Source of the DNA: Bryobacterales bacterium
GTDB taxonomy: Bacteria > Acidobacteriota > Terriglobia > Bryobacterales > Bryobacteraceae
DNA length: 57,686 nt
Assembly: GCA_003135055.1 (NCBI GenBank)
Contig: PLDF01000163.1
Span: forward strand, 1 to 57,686
Reading direction: 5' to 3'
The stretch's first letter is position 1; every line of letters begins with the position of its first letter. The notes under the pieces were generated by a model. The model saw only the letters and a list, made by a program, of their open reading frames with translations. It was not told the origin of the DNA and did no database searches. Below, piece after piece: positions 1 to 9,109 of the stretch. Made by a program: the position numbers and the translations under genes.

Positions 1-82
1 GATAGAATGCTCTTCGTTAACGGGGCGCTGTGGGCCAGTCACGCCGATGTACTTAGAAATGTCAGCGTGGAAAGGGCCTCTT

Positions 83-1210
83 TTACTTACCGATCTCGAC
101 GATTGTGAACGAGCCCGGAACCACCGCGCCCTGAGCGCCGCGCCCGCGGCCTCCGCCGGGCGTTGGCGTTGCGGATGGCGGCGGCGCCGGTCCACGCTCC
201 TGGCTCATGGTAAAGATGTGGTTGGTCTTACTGTCAAACGCGATTGTGCGCGCGCCGTTCATGGTCTGGAGATTCTGCTCCACCTCGAAACTGGTGGGGC
301 TCGTCTCCTTGACGATGGTCAGCGTGCCGTTGCCTTGCGTGCTGTAAGCTTCCTTAGTGGATGCGTTGAAAGCGGCGCCGTCAGAGCCGCCAGCCAGCGG
401 CAGACTGGTAAAGATCTTGCCGTCTTTGGCGCTCAGAATCACCATCATCGGCTGCGCCGGTTGGGCCGGCGGATTTCCCGACGCCCCGCACGCCGCGAAC
501 AGCACATGATTCTTGGCATCGATCGCCAGCCCGTTGCATCTGCCCTTGTCGCCGAAGGGATAGTGCGCAATCGTCTTCATGGTCTTGACATCAACCGCCG
601 CGACGCTGCCCTGCGCATCCTGCATTACCACATAGAGCATGCCTTTGCCGTCGCCCACGCCTTGCTCCGGCACGCCCCCCAGATCGATTTTGCCCAGCAC
701 CGTGCCGTCTTTGGCGTCGATGACCGTGGCGTCCTTCGTGGGATGACTGAAAACGTAGACCCTTTCGTTGGACGGATCGAAGTAGATGCCGTCAGGTTGC
801 GCGGCGCCCACATCAATGGTCTTGATGAGCTTCAACGTCTTTGTGTCGAACATTGACACCTGGGGATGGTCGCTGGTGAAGCCGTGGCCGGACTTCGGAT
901 CGACCACACAGCCATTCCCTCCGACGCCCGAGACCTCACCGGCCGGCTCGAGCGTGTCGAGATTGAAGATCGTCAGCCGTTTCGGGATCGCCGGCGCCTC
1001 GGGTGTCGTGTCCGTGGCCGCCACAGCGCGCGTCGCGCCGCGCGGAATACACAGGCGGCGTCCAGCGGCGTCTGCATAGATATAGTCCCAGCCGCCCTCT
1101 CCGCCAACCTTGGCCATCTTGAGCACCTTGTACGGGCCGTTTTCTTGAGAAATGCCAGCTGGAGCGAAGGCCGCGATTACGGCTGCAAGCGTGAAGCAAA
1201 CTTTGCGCAT
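83..1210 (-). CDS. Secreted YncE-like beta-propeller protein
   Basis: A 375-residue protein. I place the start at the ATG at 1210 because it opens a clear Sec signal peptide (MRKVCFTLAAVIAAFAPAG), while the longer frame upstream adds a Cys/Lys-rich stretch unlike a signal. The mature part repeats short blade-like units with the pattern of YncE/NHL/WD40-type propellers: hydrophobic strand, then V-D-x-K-T or D-A-K-D-G turns (DAKDGTVLGKI, DVKTMKTIAHY, DSKTNHIFTM). Such proteins are extracytoplasmic and usually bind or scaffold; no catalytic residues are evident. Near the C terminus there is a low-complexity Pro/Gly/Arg-rich linker (GPAPPPS to GGGRGRG) before the last strand. No operon partner is visible: the next upstream gene is more than 600 bases away. 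The function is unassigned beyond the fold. Confidence 0.8.
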   Translation of the reverse strand: MRKVCFTLAAVIAAFAPAGISQENGPYKVLKMAKVGGEGGWDYIYADAAGRRLCIPRGATRAVAATDTTPEAPAIPKRLTIFNLDTLEPAGEVSGVGGNGCVVDPKSGHGFTSDHPQVSMFDTKTLKLIKTIDVGAAQPDGIYFDPSNERVYVFSHPTKDATVIDAKDGTVLGKIDLGGVPEQGVGDGKGMLYVVMQDAQGSVAAVDVKTMKTIAHYPFGDKGRCNGLAIDAKNHVLFAACGASGNPPAQPAQPMMVILSAKDGKIFTSLPLAGGSDGAAFNASTKEAYSTQGNGTLTIVKETSPTSFEVEQNLQTMNGARTIAFDSKTNHIFTMSQERGPAPPPSATPTPGGGRGRGAQGAVVPGSFTIVEIGK

Positions 1211-1427
1211 GGAATTGGTCCGGATCGAGTATATCAGCTTCGGCTTGGCGCAATGCTTGTCATCGCAGCTCATCGCAGCGCCGCCAGCTTGGGGTTCACC
1301 GCGGCGAGCTCGTGCCGGTGTCGATCACGCAGCCGGAAGGTACTCTTTCTGCGTAACCTCTCCGCTTCGGCGAGGAAGCGGAGACTAACGATATGGATAC
1401 TTATCTGGCCAATCTCTAGACGGCCTC

Positions 1428-1682
1428 TCACAGCTCGTTCCGAAGCCCGTGCGCTTTGGTTGGTGTGCCACGGTTCGTCAGCCGCTGGTCGTCGAAGGCG
1501 CCTGGAATTCCGTCGGGGCCGGGATCGAGGATGGAGACAGGCGTGAACGCCTGGGCTGGCACACCAGTATCAATGGCGGCGATGCGATTCTTGTCGTCGC
1601 GGCGGAACATGTGCACGCGGTCCGATGTTACCCGATTCGTTTTTGATTCTGGTCGTCGGGAAGTAATGCGGCAGGCTCGCAA
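1428..1682 (-). pseudogene. Remnant of a TonB-dependent receptor (beta-barrel fragment)
   Basis: An 84-codon open stretch in an otherwise non-coding 650-base gap (1211-1868). Its middle part (RDDKNRIAAIDTG followed by SILDPGPDGIPGAFDDQRLT) resembles the extracellular-loop signature 'D-PGPDG-x-GT-x-DDG' that is common in acidobacterial carboxypeptidase-regulatory/TonB receptors. There is no signal peptide, plug or C-terminal aromatic strand, so only about 60 residues of a protein that is usually near 1000 residues survive. The rest of the gap shows nothing I can interpret. This is recognition by motif only. Confidence 0.4.
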
Positions 1683-1868
1683 CGATCTAGGCCGAAGAAC
1701 TTACGGCGAGCCAGGTACAACGGAAAGGACTTCCCGCGAGTAATGTCCCTGAGCTGCTTCTAACATGAGGCCCCCCCAAGTTTGGCGCCCCCAGCGGACA
1801 ACAAGAAGGTGCGCGGCGGTCCGTCAATTCCCGGTTGCCATGGTGAGCCCGTGCAAATGGAACGTCGC

Positions 1869-3242
1869 TCACCGTGCCGGCGGGAGCGAGACATTCTCGG
1901 CCACGTACAGCATGATGGAGATCCTGCCGGAGTTTTCGAGGCGATGATACTCTAGTAGTGCCGCGCCGCCATCTTTTAGCGGGGTTCTTCTGAGCGGCAC
2001 ATTCTTGTCGCCAATTTTTAGCCGCACATTGTCGAGTCCGACCTGCATCGTTTTATCACCGCCGGTGAAGCTCGCGTGGCCCCACGCTTTGGAGCCGATG
2101 GGGGCTACGATGACGCCGTCCACTTGAATATCCTTAGCCAGCATGAAGGCGACCGGTCCGCCGCTTTCCGCAGTCTTTGAACTCCAGTCGTCCACTGAAA
2201 TCAGCGAGACCGGCGTTCCGTCGGGCAGAATCCGCCGGGAGAGTCCCGCTGCGATTTTGGGCACGTGGGTGGTGAAACGGCGCAGAACGAACTCATGGAG
2301 CAGATTATTTTCCGCCCGGCCGGCGAATCCGAGCAGGACGTCATCAGCGAGTTTCCGCACGGGCCGCGAGGTGGATGGATAATACAGCGTAGAAAGTTCG
2401 TGAGACGCCATACCTCCCAAAACATCGGAATAATCGAACTGCCAATTCCCGTTATCGCCCTTGGCTAGGAATGCGGTTCCTATGGCGTAGAGCGCTCGCG
2501 AGCGGATGCTGCCGGTACCCTTATAGAAGTAGCGGGGATCCTGGTGAAAGATCGACTGCATGACCACATGGCCAATGATGACACGACTTACCCGGTTGGC
2601 GTATTGAGCCCCGAAACGCTTCGCGTAGCCCTCCGTCCCCTGGCCGAATTCAGGATAGCGGTTCCGCGCCTGTTGGATTCCCGCGGAAATGCCGGTGCCA
2701 AGGAGCGAAACCGGATCGATGATGGTTTTCCAGCCAAGCTGAAATTTCTGCGCCGCGGTCAGCGGCGCCGCATCCTGCGCATAGCTGACTAAGAAATCCG
2801 GAAGCACGCCTAACAGACGCTGCTTCTCCTCGGTTTTCAGTTGCTCAGCGGCAAGCTCGTGCTGCGGAAGAGTCACAACCACCGAAGAGGACGCGGCAGC
2901 CACCTGCAATACGGCGGAAAGCAACGGCGGATTGTCGCCCGAGGCGACCGCCATGCTGGTGGTCCAAGCTGCGAATCCAGAGGCGGCGATCGTAATCTTG
3001 TAATTTCCGGGCTCCACGGCGGAAAAGCGGAAAGACCCGGCTTGGTCCGTGATCGCTGTACGCTGACTTGTGGAGGCGGCAGTTTCCAAAGTGACAATGG
3101 CGCCCGCCACTGCCGAGCCGGAGCTGTCCTTCGCGGCGCCCTGGATGGCGCCGGGCGTGCTTCGTTGTGCCTCCGCAGATTGGGCGGATGCCAATCCTGG
3201 AATAAACATCATCCAAAGCGCCGCCGCCAGGCACGGAAGCAT
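1869..3242 (-). CDS. Acidobacterial outer-membrane-type protein with N-terminal carboxypeptidase regulatory-like domain
   Basis: About 457 residues from the ATG at 3242, which opens a signal peptide (MLPCLAAALWMMFIPGLASA). An ATG at 3314 is possible, and the still longer open frame to 3605 runs through duplicated DNA and is unlikely. Residues about 30-105 form a CarboxypepD_reg-like Ig-type domain (GAIQGAAKDSSGSAVAGAIV ... GSFRFSAVEPGNYKITI). The C-terminal two thirds match a conserved acidobacterial family, with landmarks LPDFLVSYAQDAAPLTAAQK, FGQGTEGYAKRFGAQYA, DPRYFYKGTGSIRSRALYAI and LLHEFVLRR. That family is probably surface exposed but has no known function. The upstream DNA carries partial duplicates of its promoter and of its regulatory-like domain (see repeats). 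Confidence 0.75.
   Translation of the reverse strand: MLPCLAAALWMMFIPGLASAQSAEAQRSTPGAIQGAAKDSSGSAVAGAIVTLETAASTSQRTAITDQAGSFRFSAVEPGNYKITIAASGFAAWTTSMAVASGDNPPLLSAVLQVAAASSSVVVTLPQHELAAEQLKTEEKQRLLGVLPDFLVSYAQDAAPLTAAQKFQLGWKTIIDPVSLLGTGISAGIQQARNRYPEFGQGTEGYAKRFGAQYANRVSRVIIGHVVMQSIFHQDPRYFYKGTGSIRSRALYAIGTAFLAKGDNGNWQFDYSDVLGGMASHELSTLYYPSTSRPVRKLADDVLLGFAGRAENNLLHEFVLRRFTTHVPKIAAGLSRRILPDGTPVSLISVDDWSSKTAESGGPVAFMLAKDIQVDGVIVAPIGSKAWGHASFTGGDKTMQVGLDNVRLKIGDKNVPLRRTPLKDGGAALLEYHRLENSGRISIMLYVAENVSLPPAR
3081..3129. repeat. Coding copy of a 49-base direct repeat
   Basis: This stretch inside the regulatory-like domain of the 1869-3242 gene recurs at 3576-3624 in the same orientation with two mismatches. 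It encodes the segment around SGSAVAGAIVTLET. Confidence 0.85.
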
Positions 3243-3282
3243 TGGGCGAAACGTCCATGGCCGCACCTCGTTCGCTGTTCGA

Positions 3283-3321
3283 CTTAACCAAACGGCGATC
3301 CGTAATGTTGTCATCTGATCG
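3283..3321. repeat. Promoter-side copy of a 39-base direct repeat
   Basis: An exact 39-base match to 3420-3458, lying just upstream of the coding start at 3242. Weaker similarity continues beyond both copies (TCAACGTCACC follows in each). This indicates a local duplication of the 5' region. Confidence 0.9.
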
Positions 3322-3419
3322 ATTGATACCTCAACGTCACCCGGAAAAGGCGCTGTTTGCAAATGACGCGGCCCATGTGCGGCCGGTTTCAACGTAATAC
3401 TGATGGGTTCACAGGCATG

Positions 3420-3458
3420 CTTAACCAAACGGCGATCCGTAATGTTGTCATCTGATCG
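3420..3458. repeat. Second copy of the 39-base repeat
   Basis: Direct repeat of 3283-3321 within the 3315-3938 non-coding interval. No intact gene follows it, so it is probably the debris of a duplicated paralogue. Confidence 0.9.
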
Positions 3459-3575
3459 GTCTATATCAACGTCACCGGGCGTGTTGGGCGCTATGCCGAT
3501 TCGACTTCGCGGCCTCTTCGATGTTGCGCTGCGTAAGCAGGGCGGCGATCGCCTCTTCCTTTTTCCGCCCAAATT

Positions 3576-3624
3576 AGTTTCCAAAGTGACAATAGCACCC
3601 GCCACTGCCGAGCCGGAGCTGTCC
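3576..3624. repeat. Second copy of the 49-base coding repeat
   Basis: Direct repeat of 3081-3129 with two mismatches. It extends the minus-strand frame artificially to 3605. The remaining DNA to 3938 holds no recognisable gene. Confidence 0.85.
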
Positions 3625-3938
3625 GGGCGCTGCGCTATCTCCGAGACTGGGATCGGTGGGAAACGGGGCGCCTGGAGACATCTGCCGCCCTCGCTCCGGG
3701 AACCGGTCGCGCCGTGTGATCTCTCTCGCCGACTACGGCGTGGAGAAGGCTATGGCGCTGGCTGTTCCGCATCGTTTCCTCATCGGCGCGCCGGAACCAG
3801 TGGTGGTGTCCTCGGCGCCGCCGGCACCCCAATCAGCGGTCCGAAAACGGCGTCCGCGCGGGGCTGCCCGTTCTGACGATTGCGCCGGGCGCTCCGATTT
3901 TTGACAGGCTTGGCCACTTAGCGCTAACTTTTTAGCAC

Positions 3939-4828
3939 ATGCTGGAACGAATGCGGCGATCATCCTGGATTGTATGCATGGCCCTGGCGGCGCCCCTGCT
4001 TGCACAATCCACCCCGCAAAAGGCATTCGATGTCGCTTCCGTCAAAGCGAACAAGACGCCGAACCCTCGGCAGACCACGAATGTCCCTCTGGGACCCGGA
4101 GACGCTTATACGCCCACCGGAGGTTATTTCTCGGCGACCGGTGTTCCCCTGCTCACCTACATCGCATTTGCATACAAGATCCAGGGCAACCAAATACCAG
4201 CGTTGCAGAGCCAGTTGCCCGAGTGGGCAGTTACCGATCGGTTCGACATTCAAGCACGGGTGGAAGGGAATCCCGGCAAGGACCAGATGCGCCTCCTGAT
4301 GCAAACTCTGCTTGCCGACCGGTTCAAACTCGCGATCCACAGAGACACCAGCGAGGCTTCCGTGGCCGCGCTCGTGGTTGCCAAGGAAGGAAAGGTCGGC
4401 CGCAGATACAGCCGCACCCAGCCGATTCACCCTGCCCGTTGGACGCTGCGCCGGGTCGGATCGGCGAAGATCCCCGATTCCCGTTGCTTTGTGGCGGACT
4501 CTTGCAAATGCCACCGAGTGTGCCCGGACGCCTCCACTTCGGTGGGCGGAACGTCACCATCGATTTCATTGCGAACGCTTTGAGTCCGGGGACCACGTCG
4601 GGCCGGCCTCTGGTGGATCGCACCGGTCTCAGCGGCAAGTTCGATTTCAACCTGGAATGGACGCCGGTGACTAATGGACAAGCAAAGCCCGGGGAGGCGC
4701 CGCCTGATGAGGCCGGACTCACGTTCGAGGAAGCGCTGCGGCAGCAACTCGGGTTCAAGCTGGAGTCGCAGAAAGTCCCGATACCCGTTCTCGTGCTCGA
4801 TCACGTAGAGCGGCCTTCTCAGAATTGA
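3939..4828 (+). pseudogene. TIGR03435 family secreted protein, frameshifted
   Basis: The first frame gives a signal peptide (MLERMRRSSWIVCMALAAPLL), then the family hallmark AFDVASVKANKTPN, LTYIAFAYKIQGNQI, the W/FDIQARV strand and QTLLADRFKLAIHRDT. After about 4390-4405 the conserved continuation jumps to another frame: QIQPHPADSPCPLDAAPG, then PPSVPGRLHFGGRNVTIDF, VDRTGLSGKFDFNLEW and the C-terminal LGFKLESQKVPIPVLVLDHV. One single-base change near the poly-purine run GGAAGGAAAGG would restore a protein of about 295 residues, which is the normal family length. TIGR03435 proteins are a large paralogous family in Solibacter-like Acidobacteriota with no known function. This copy is either a recent pseudogene or a sequencing indel. 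Confidence 0.8.
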
Positions 4829-4952
4829 AGAAGATCGCATCAACGTACCGCAGACGTGTGTTGCGCCCTGATCGGGTGAAGTAGTCCGGCTGCACCACGT
4901 CATCCGGTGATCGCTCCCAGGCCGGCCAAGACCGTTGGTCAGTCGTGGATTC

Positions 4953-5402
4953 TTACGCCTGGAGTCCGTCCCATGACCAGTGTGGGATGCTGAGGCCGTT
5001 CGGAACATCATCGGCGGACTGGTGGCAGCGGGACATCGTTGTCGTGGTCGCCCAGGCGAAGTAGTCGTGCAGCACCTGTCGCAAAGCACCGTCGTTGGCT
5101 AGTCCGACATCGGCCAGAGCCTGGTCGAAACAGGCAATCGCGCGGCGATCCATATCATCGTGCTCCCCGTTCCCGCTGTGCATCTTGACAACGGTGGTCT
5201 CGTCGGCATAGGAATCGGAATACGTGGGCGGGCCACCGAGCGCCTCGGCCCAGTAAGCGGCGAGTCGCTCGACATGCTGGGGGTGGAAGCCGTGGCTGAA
5301 CGCATGGGCGACCACGTCGTCGGCCATTACCCGGCGATGCCAGGCGTCGGCAAGACGGCGCAGGCCGTCGTTGCCACCCGCCGCCTCGAAGACAGTTCGC
5401 AT
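4953..5402 (-). CDS. Group II (trHbO-like) truncated haemoglobin
   Basis: A complete 149-residue globin of the 2-on-2 truncated type, binding haem and O2/NO in the cytoplasm. Landmarks are the N-terminal FEAAGGNDGLRRLADAWHRR, the AFSHGFHPQHVERLAAYWAE helix, the MHSGNGEHDDMDRRAIACF segment whose first His is the likely proximal haem ligand, and the C-terminal extension MSRCHQSADDVPNGLSIPHW. This extended form and its wording are typical of actinobacterial homologues rather than Acidobacteriota, so horizontal transfer is plausible. It stands alone between plus-strand and minus-strand neighbours, with no operon partner. The ATG at 5402 matches the usual family start. Confidence 0.85.
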   Translation of the reverse strand: MRTVFEAAGGNDGLRRLADAWHRRVMADDVVAHAFSHGFHPQHVERLAAYWAEALGGPPTYSDSYADETTVVKMHSGNGEHDDMDRRAIACFDQALADVGLANDGALRQVLHDYFAWATTTTMSRCHQSADDVPNGLSIPHWSWDGLQA

Positions 5403-5587
5403 GCATCCATGATGACAATCCTCCCGTGTCTATGCAATACGATGGCCCCGGCGAGTTCAGTTGGGCGGAGCCGTCCGATGGGACCCCGCAAAGTATGGCT
5501 CGTGGCTTGTCGCGCAACGTTTCCCGACCATCGTCTCGGGAACGCTACCGATATCTGGTCTTAACGCTATCGTGGAACCAGCGACCC

Positions 5588-7264
5588 TTAACGCGGAAAG
5601 GGCGAAGCTCCCTCACCGCCATACCAGTCGTATTCCACCGTGCGTCCATCGATACGCCAGCGGCCGGGCGTGGTGGTGTCCAGCCAGTCGAGCGGCTCGG
5701 CAAGGTCGCGCACTTGAGCGGCGGCTGCGAACGCCCGTCGAATCGCCTCCTTCGACTCGGCGTTGACCGCCGCAGGGTCGGGGGAGACGAAAAGCGCGGT
5801 CCCGCTGCGAGCTACCAGGTCGAGCCAGCGTGCGGCCAGGTCCCAGGGGAGCTGAGGTGTGACGGGCGCGCAATCGGCGTCGAGGTCGAAGAAGGCGCGG
5901 TGCTGCGGGCCGCGAAACGCTAGCGTGTTGACGCCCATCCTTCGCGTGCGGTGGAAGTCACGGCCGCTGGTATCGTCGCCGGTGCGCTGCAGTTCGAACA
6001 GACCGGCGGACAGATGTCCGAAAGTATTGCAGCCGATGACAACCGCGTCCCCGGCCGCCTCCCGAATCGCACGGTAGAGCGCCAGCGCGATTTCGGCAGT
6101 GGTGCGGGAGCGGTTGGCGAAATGCCAGCCGGTTTCGGTCAGGTCGGCGCCCATCGAGGAGCCCCATCGGCCCAGCAGATCGAAACTGGTGTAGTCGTGC
6201 TTGATCAGTTCAAAACCCCACGAAGCCATGCGGCCAATGTCCTGGCGGACGGTTTCGAGCGTCTCGGGCAGGCTCGGATCGAGCGTCGCGTTACGGGCGC
6301 CAGCGCGGGGCCGAAGGCGGTCGGTCGAAGGAACCTCGGCAGTGGTGCACAGAGGGCGCAGCCAGATGCCAGGACGAACGCCCTGCCTTTTCATGGCCGC
6401 GGCTAGCCCTGCCATATCGGGGAAGCCGGCGTTGCCGCGCTCCCAAGGGCCGGCGGTGTTGGTCGGCGACCAACCGTCATCGATCACCATGAAGGGCCGG
6501 TTTGGCCCGGATGGTGCGAGTTCCCCCATCAGGCTGGCATCGCGCTCGATGGCAGCGGCCGAGCAGTTGCGGCCGTAGGCGTAATACCAGTTGTTGCCGC
6601 CGTAAACCGGTCCCGAGGGTAGGCGCGGCTGAGAGCAGAGCTGGCGGCAGAAACGCTGCGCGGATCGGAAAGCGCTCTCGTCCGCGGCCCCGCGGCGGAC
6701 TCGCACCACGGCGGCTTCCAACGTGCGGGGACCGAGGCGAACGGCAGAGCCTCCATTGCGCAGGTCGAGCCACAAGGATATGCCTGCGGGGTCGGCCTGC
6801 CAAAAGGCGAAACACGAGGCCCCTGCAGCGACGCCGTAACCGTGCGTGGCGCGGCCGTCGAAAGCCAGAAAATACCATGGCAGGATGCGCTCACCGACCA
6901 CGCCGCGCCATTCGAGATCCCCGTAGCTGCGCTCCCACTGGTCATTGAGGATGCGCCAACGCTCCGGCACGGCGGCCCGCCAGCGGAGATGTAGGCGGAG
7001 CAGCGGGGTTTCCGGAGCCTCGATGCGGACAGGCATGCCGCCAGCGGCAGGTTCGGTTTGGACGGAGATACCGGCGCCGTTCCATCGGCGGCCTTCGCGT
7101 GCGAGTGGAAATGGGCCGCCTTCGAGGAACGCGATGGCGAGGTCGGGCGGGCGCAGGATATCGACATAGCCATCAGTGGCACGCACGAGCTGCGCGGAAG
7201 CGACGGCGGGCAAGCCAGCCGAGAGGGCCAACATGTCACGGCGCGAGAGGATCGGTGAGTTCAC
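5588..7264 (-). CDS. Secreted clan GH-D (alpha-galactosidase-like) glycoside hydrolase
   Basis: A 558-residue protein starting at GTG 7264. A Tat-like leader with SRRDMLALSAG runs through VASAQ. An N-terminal beta-sandwich region is followed by a TIM barrel with clan GH-D landmarks: YGGNNWYYAYG near 221, VIDDGWSP near 260, GVRPGIWLRPL near 295, ELIKHDYTSFDLLG (likely nucleophile Asp about 357), GCNTFGHLSAGLF and RTGDDTSGRDF (likely acid/base Asp about 430-431), then a short C-terminal beta domain. This suggests hydrolysis of alpha-galactosides or related sugars in the periplasm; exact substrate specificity cannot be read from sequence. The length and Tat-type signal are usual for acidobacterial members. 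It is monocistronic. Confidence 0.75.
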   Translation of the reverse strand: MNSPILSRRDMLALSAGLPAVASAQLVRATDGYVDILRPPDLAIAFLEGGPFPLAREGRRWNGAGISVQTEPAAGGMPVRIEAPETPLLRLHLRWRAAVPERWRILNDQWERSYGDLEWRGVVGERILPWYFLAFDGRATHGYGVAAGASCFAFWQADPAGISLWLDLRNGGSAVRLGPRTLEAAVVRVRRGAADESAFRSAQRFCRQLCSQPRLPSGPVYGGNNWYYAYGRNCSAAAIERDASLMGELAPSGPNRPFMVIDDGWSPTNTAGPWERGNAGFPDMAGLAAAMKRQGVRPGIWLRPLCTTAEVPSTDRLRPRAGARNATLDPSLPETLETVRQDIGRMASWGFELIKHDYTSFDLLGRWGSSMGADLTETGWHFANRSRTTAEIALALYRAIREAAGDAVVIGCNTFGHLSAGLFELQRTGDDTSGRDFHRTRRMGVNTLAFRGPQHRAFFDLDADCAPVTPQLPWDLAARWLDLVARSGTALFVSPDPAAVNAESKEAIRRAFAAAAQVRDLAEPLDWLDTTTPGRWRIDGRTVEYDWYGGEGASPFPR

Positions 7265-7638
7265 GACTCCATTGTGCCAGGGGACGAGCGGAGATCGCGG
7301 ATTGGTCCGGACTGCCGGATGATCGGCTCCTGCAGTCGGAAATGAAGCAGGTCCTTGATCGGATCAAAGCCGGCCAGTTTATAAGCGTGGTCCCCAGCCA
7401 CCGGTTACCTTTCGATAATACGAAATAACGCCGCCAACAATTCCGGCAGCGCGCCTCACGCTACGTCGCCCAGGATCTTCTTCAATCTGTTTTGATCGCC
7501 ATATCGGCGTGGGCGATTCGGCAGCGGGCCGCCCGAGTCGCCGGCGCCGAGGCGGCGTTTTCTCTTCCGCAAACGCTGGCTTTTTGGGGGCAAACGTTCT
7601 GTTGGTCTCGCAATCTGCCTCAGGAACGATATACTTCC

Positions 7639-8445
7639 ATGGGGATCGGCGCCGAAAAAGAAATTCCGGCTGGAACAGTCATGACGGCGGGAAAAACGAC
7701 AACGGGCTTCGGCTGGCGCATCTACGGCCTGGGCGTAATGGCGCTGGGTCTAGCCTGCCTGGCGTTTGGGAACTTCGACCCGGGGCAGCCTGTGCCCAGG
7801 AACCTTCCCGCTCGCACCGCCCTAGCCTATGCCGCCGGTGCGTTCATGGTCGTCGCGGCCGCGGCCGTCGAGTGGCGCCGAACCGCGGCTTGGGGCGCCG
7901 CGGCGCTCACCGTCTACTACGCGCTCTTTGTCGTCATCCTGATGAACGGCCGCCTGCTGCTCACCGATTACGCCGTCTTCGTCACCTACGAAAACATCGC
8001 CATGCAGCTCGCTATCGCCGCGGGCGGGCTGATCGTCTACGCCACCACCGCCAGGATCGATGCGGCCATGGCCGCGCGCCTTACGCGCCTGGGCCGACTG
8101 GCATTTGGGATCTGTGCGCTGGTATTCGGCGGAGCGCATTTTGTCTATATGAACAACACCGCCTCGTTGGTTCCCAAATGGCTGCCGCCCACGCAAGAAT
8201 TCTGGGGTTATGCGACCGGGGTTGGCTTCGTCGCGGCGGGCGTTGCGATCCTGACCGGCGTGCAGGGCCGCCTCGCCGCGATCCTGGTGACCGCCATGCT
8301 CGCGTCCTTCGCCCTGCTGGTGCACGAGCCGATGCTCCTAGCCGATCACTCGAGCCACTGGAACTGGACCGAGAGCGCCGTAAATCTCGCCGTCATTGGC
8401 GCCGCCTGGGTGGTGGCGGACTCGCTGGCGCCACCGAGGCGCTAG
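7639..8445 (+). CDS. DoxX-like integral membrane protein
   Basis: From the ATG at 7639 (another candidate is 7681, MTAGKTTTG) the protein is about 268 residues and nearly all transmembrane. There are roughly seven to eight hydrophobic segments, for example WRIYGLGVMALGLACLAFG, TALAYAAGAFMVVAAAAVEW and GRLAFGICALVFGGAHFVYM. The motif FGGAHFVYMNNTASLVPKWLPP resembles the DoxX/DoxX-like family (quinone-linked or redox-associated membrane proteins). The frame is open upstream to 7492, but that part reads as arginine-rich non-coding sequence. There is no partner gene in an obvious operon and the function is not known. Confidence 0.7.
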   Translation: MGIGAEKEIPAGTVMTAGKTTTGFGWRIYGLGVMALGLACLAFGNFDPGQPVPRNLPARTALAYAAGAFMVVAAAAVEWRRTAAWGAAALTVYYALFVVILMNGRLLLTDYAVFVTYENIAMQLAIAAGGLIVYATTARIDAAMAARLTRLGRLAFGICALVFGGAHFVYMNNTASLVPKWLPPTQEFWGYATGVGFVAAGVAILTGVQGRLAAILVTAMLASFALLVHEPMLLADHSSHWNWTESAVNLAVIGAAWVVADSLAPPRR

Positions 8446-8489
8446 TTCCCTGGCGTCGGAGTAGGGCCTAATGCGATGCTGGAAGACAA

Positions 8490-8621
8490 GTGACTTGTCC
8501 AAAGTGCAAGGTCCCAATGAAGGAAGTTAAGGGCCACATCTATCACCGGCAGCGGAAGTGGAAGTGCCCGAATTGCAACAAGGTCAAGATGCAGAAGCAA
8601 AAGGAGACGACCGGATTTTGA
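8490..8621 (+). CDS. Small zinc-ribbon protein (43 aa)
   Basis: An open frame from GTG 8490 to TGA 8621, preceded by GGAAG at 8481. The translation carries two CxxC knuckles, TCPKCKVPMKEVKG and WKCPNCNKVKMQKQKE, spaced 21 residues apart, plus a basic tail. This is the architecture of a stand-alone zinc ribbon. It sits between a membrane protein and the mobile-element debris. The function is unknown; nucleic-acid binding is only a guess from the Lys/Arg content. Confidence 0.6.
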   Translation: MTCPKCKVPMKEVKGHIYHRQRKWKCPNCNKVKMQKQKETTGF

Positions 8622-8656
8622 CTCCCCCTGCGGGCTAAATCACTACCGATAACACA

Positions 8657-9109
8657 ATGGCGCACAAGCTCAAGGCGCTCGTGCTCGACAGCGTCTCCTC
8701 CCCGATCACCAAACGAGTGTGCAATCTCGGGCTTGACGAATTCTTCGCGTGGTTTGGCCAGGAGCCGCGGAACGGATTCACCAAGGCCACGGTTTGCGCT
8801 TGGCGCGTAGCGTTGGAAGCCCGCGGGCTGGGCGCGGTTTCGATCAACGTGCGGATAACGGCGGTGCGCAAACTGGCGGTCGAGGCCGCTGACAACGGGC
8901 TGCTGGCGCCCGAACTGGCCAGCGGGATCACGCGCGTGAAGGGTGTTGCGTCCAAAGGCGTACGCCTCGGCAACTGGCTCACCGTCAAGCAGGCGCAGAC
9001 GCTGTTGAATGCCCCGGATGCCAGCAAAACCAAAGGCCGACGCGACCGCGCGATCCTGGCGGTGCTCCTTGGCTGCGGATTGCGGCGTTCGGAGTGCGCC
9101 GCGCTCAAC
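8657..9109 (+). pseudogene. Truncated site-specific tyrosine recombinase (phage-integrase type)
   Basis: The first 151 residues of a tyrosine recombinase: a SAM-like N-terminal core-binding domain (LDSVSSPITKRVCNLGLDEF, FTKATVCAWRVALEARGLG, SINVRITAVRKLAVEAADNG) and the beginning of the catalytic domain with LLGCGLRRSECAALN, which includes the first catalytic Arg (about R143). Everything after this is missing: the later catalytic Lys/His, the HxxR box and the Tyr. At about 9106-9110 the sequence changes abruptly to an IS4-type transposase. A normal member is about 300 residues. It is inactive as it stands. Confidence 0.85.

Noticed and set aside
3242..3605. N-terminal extension of the regulatory-like-domain protein to 3605
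   Set aside because: It runs through duplicated flank and domain debris and would bury the signal peptide in the middle of the protein.
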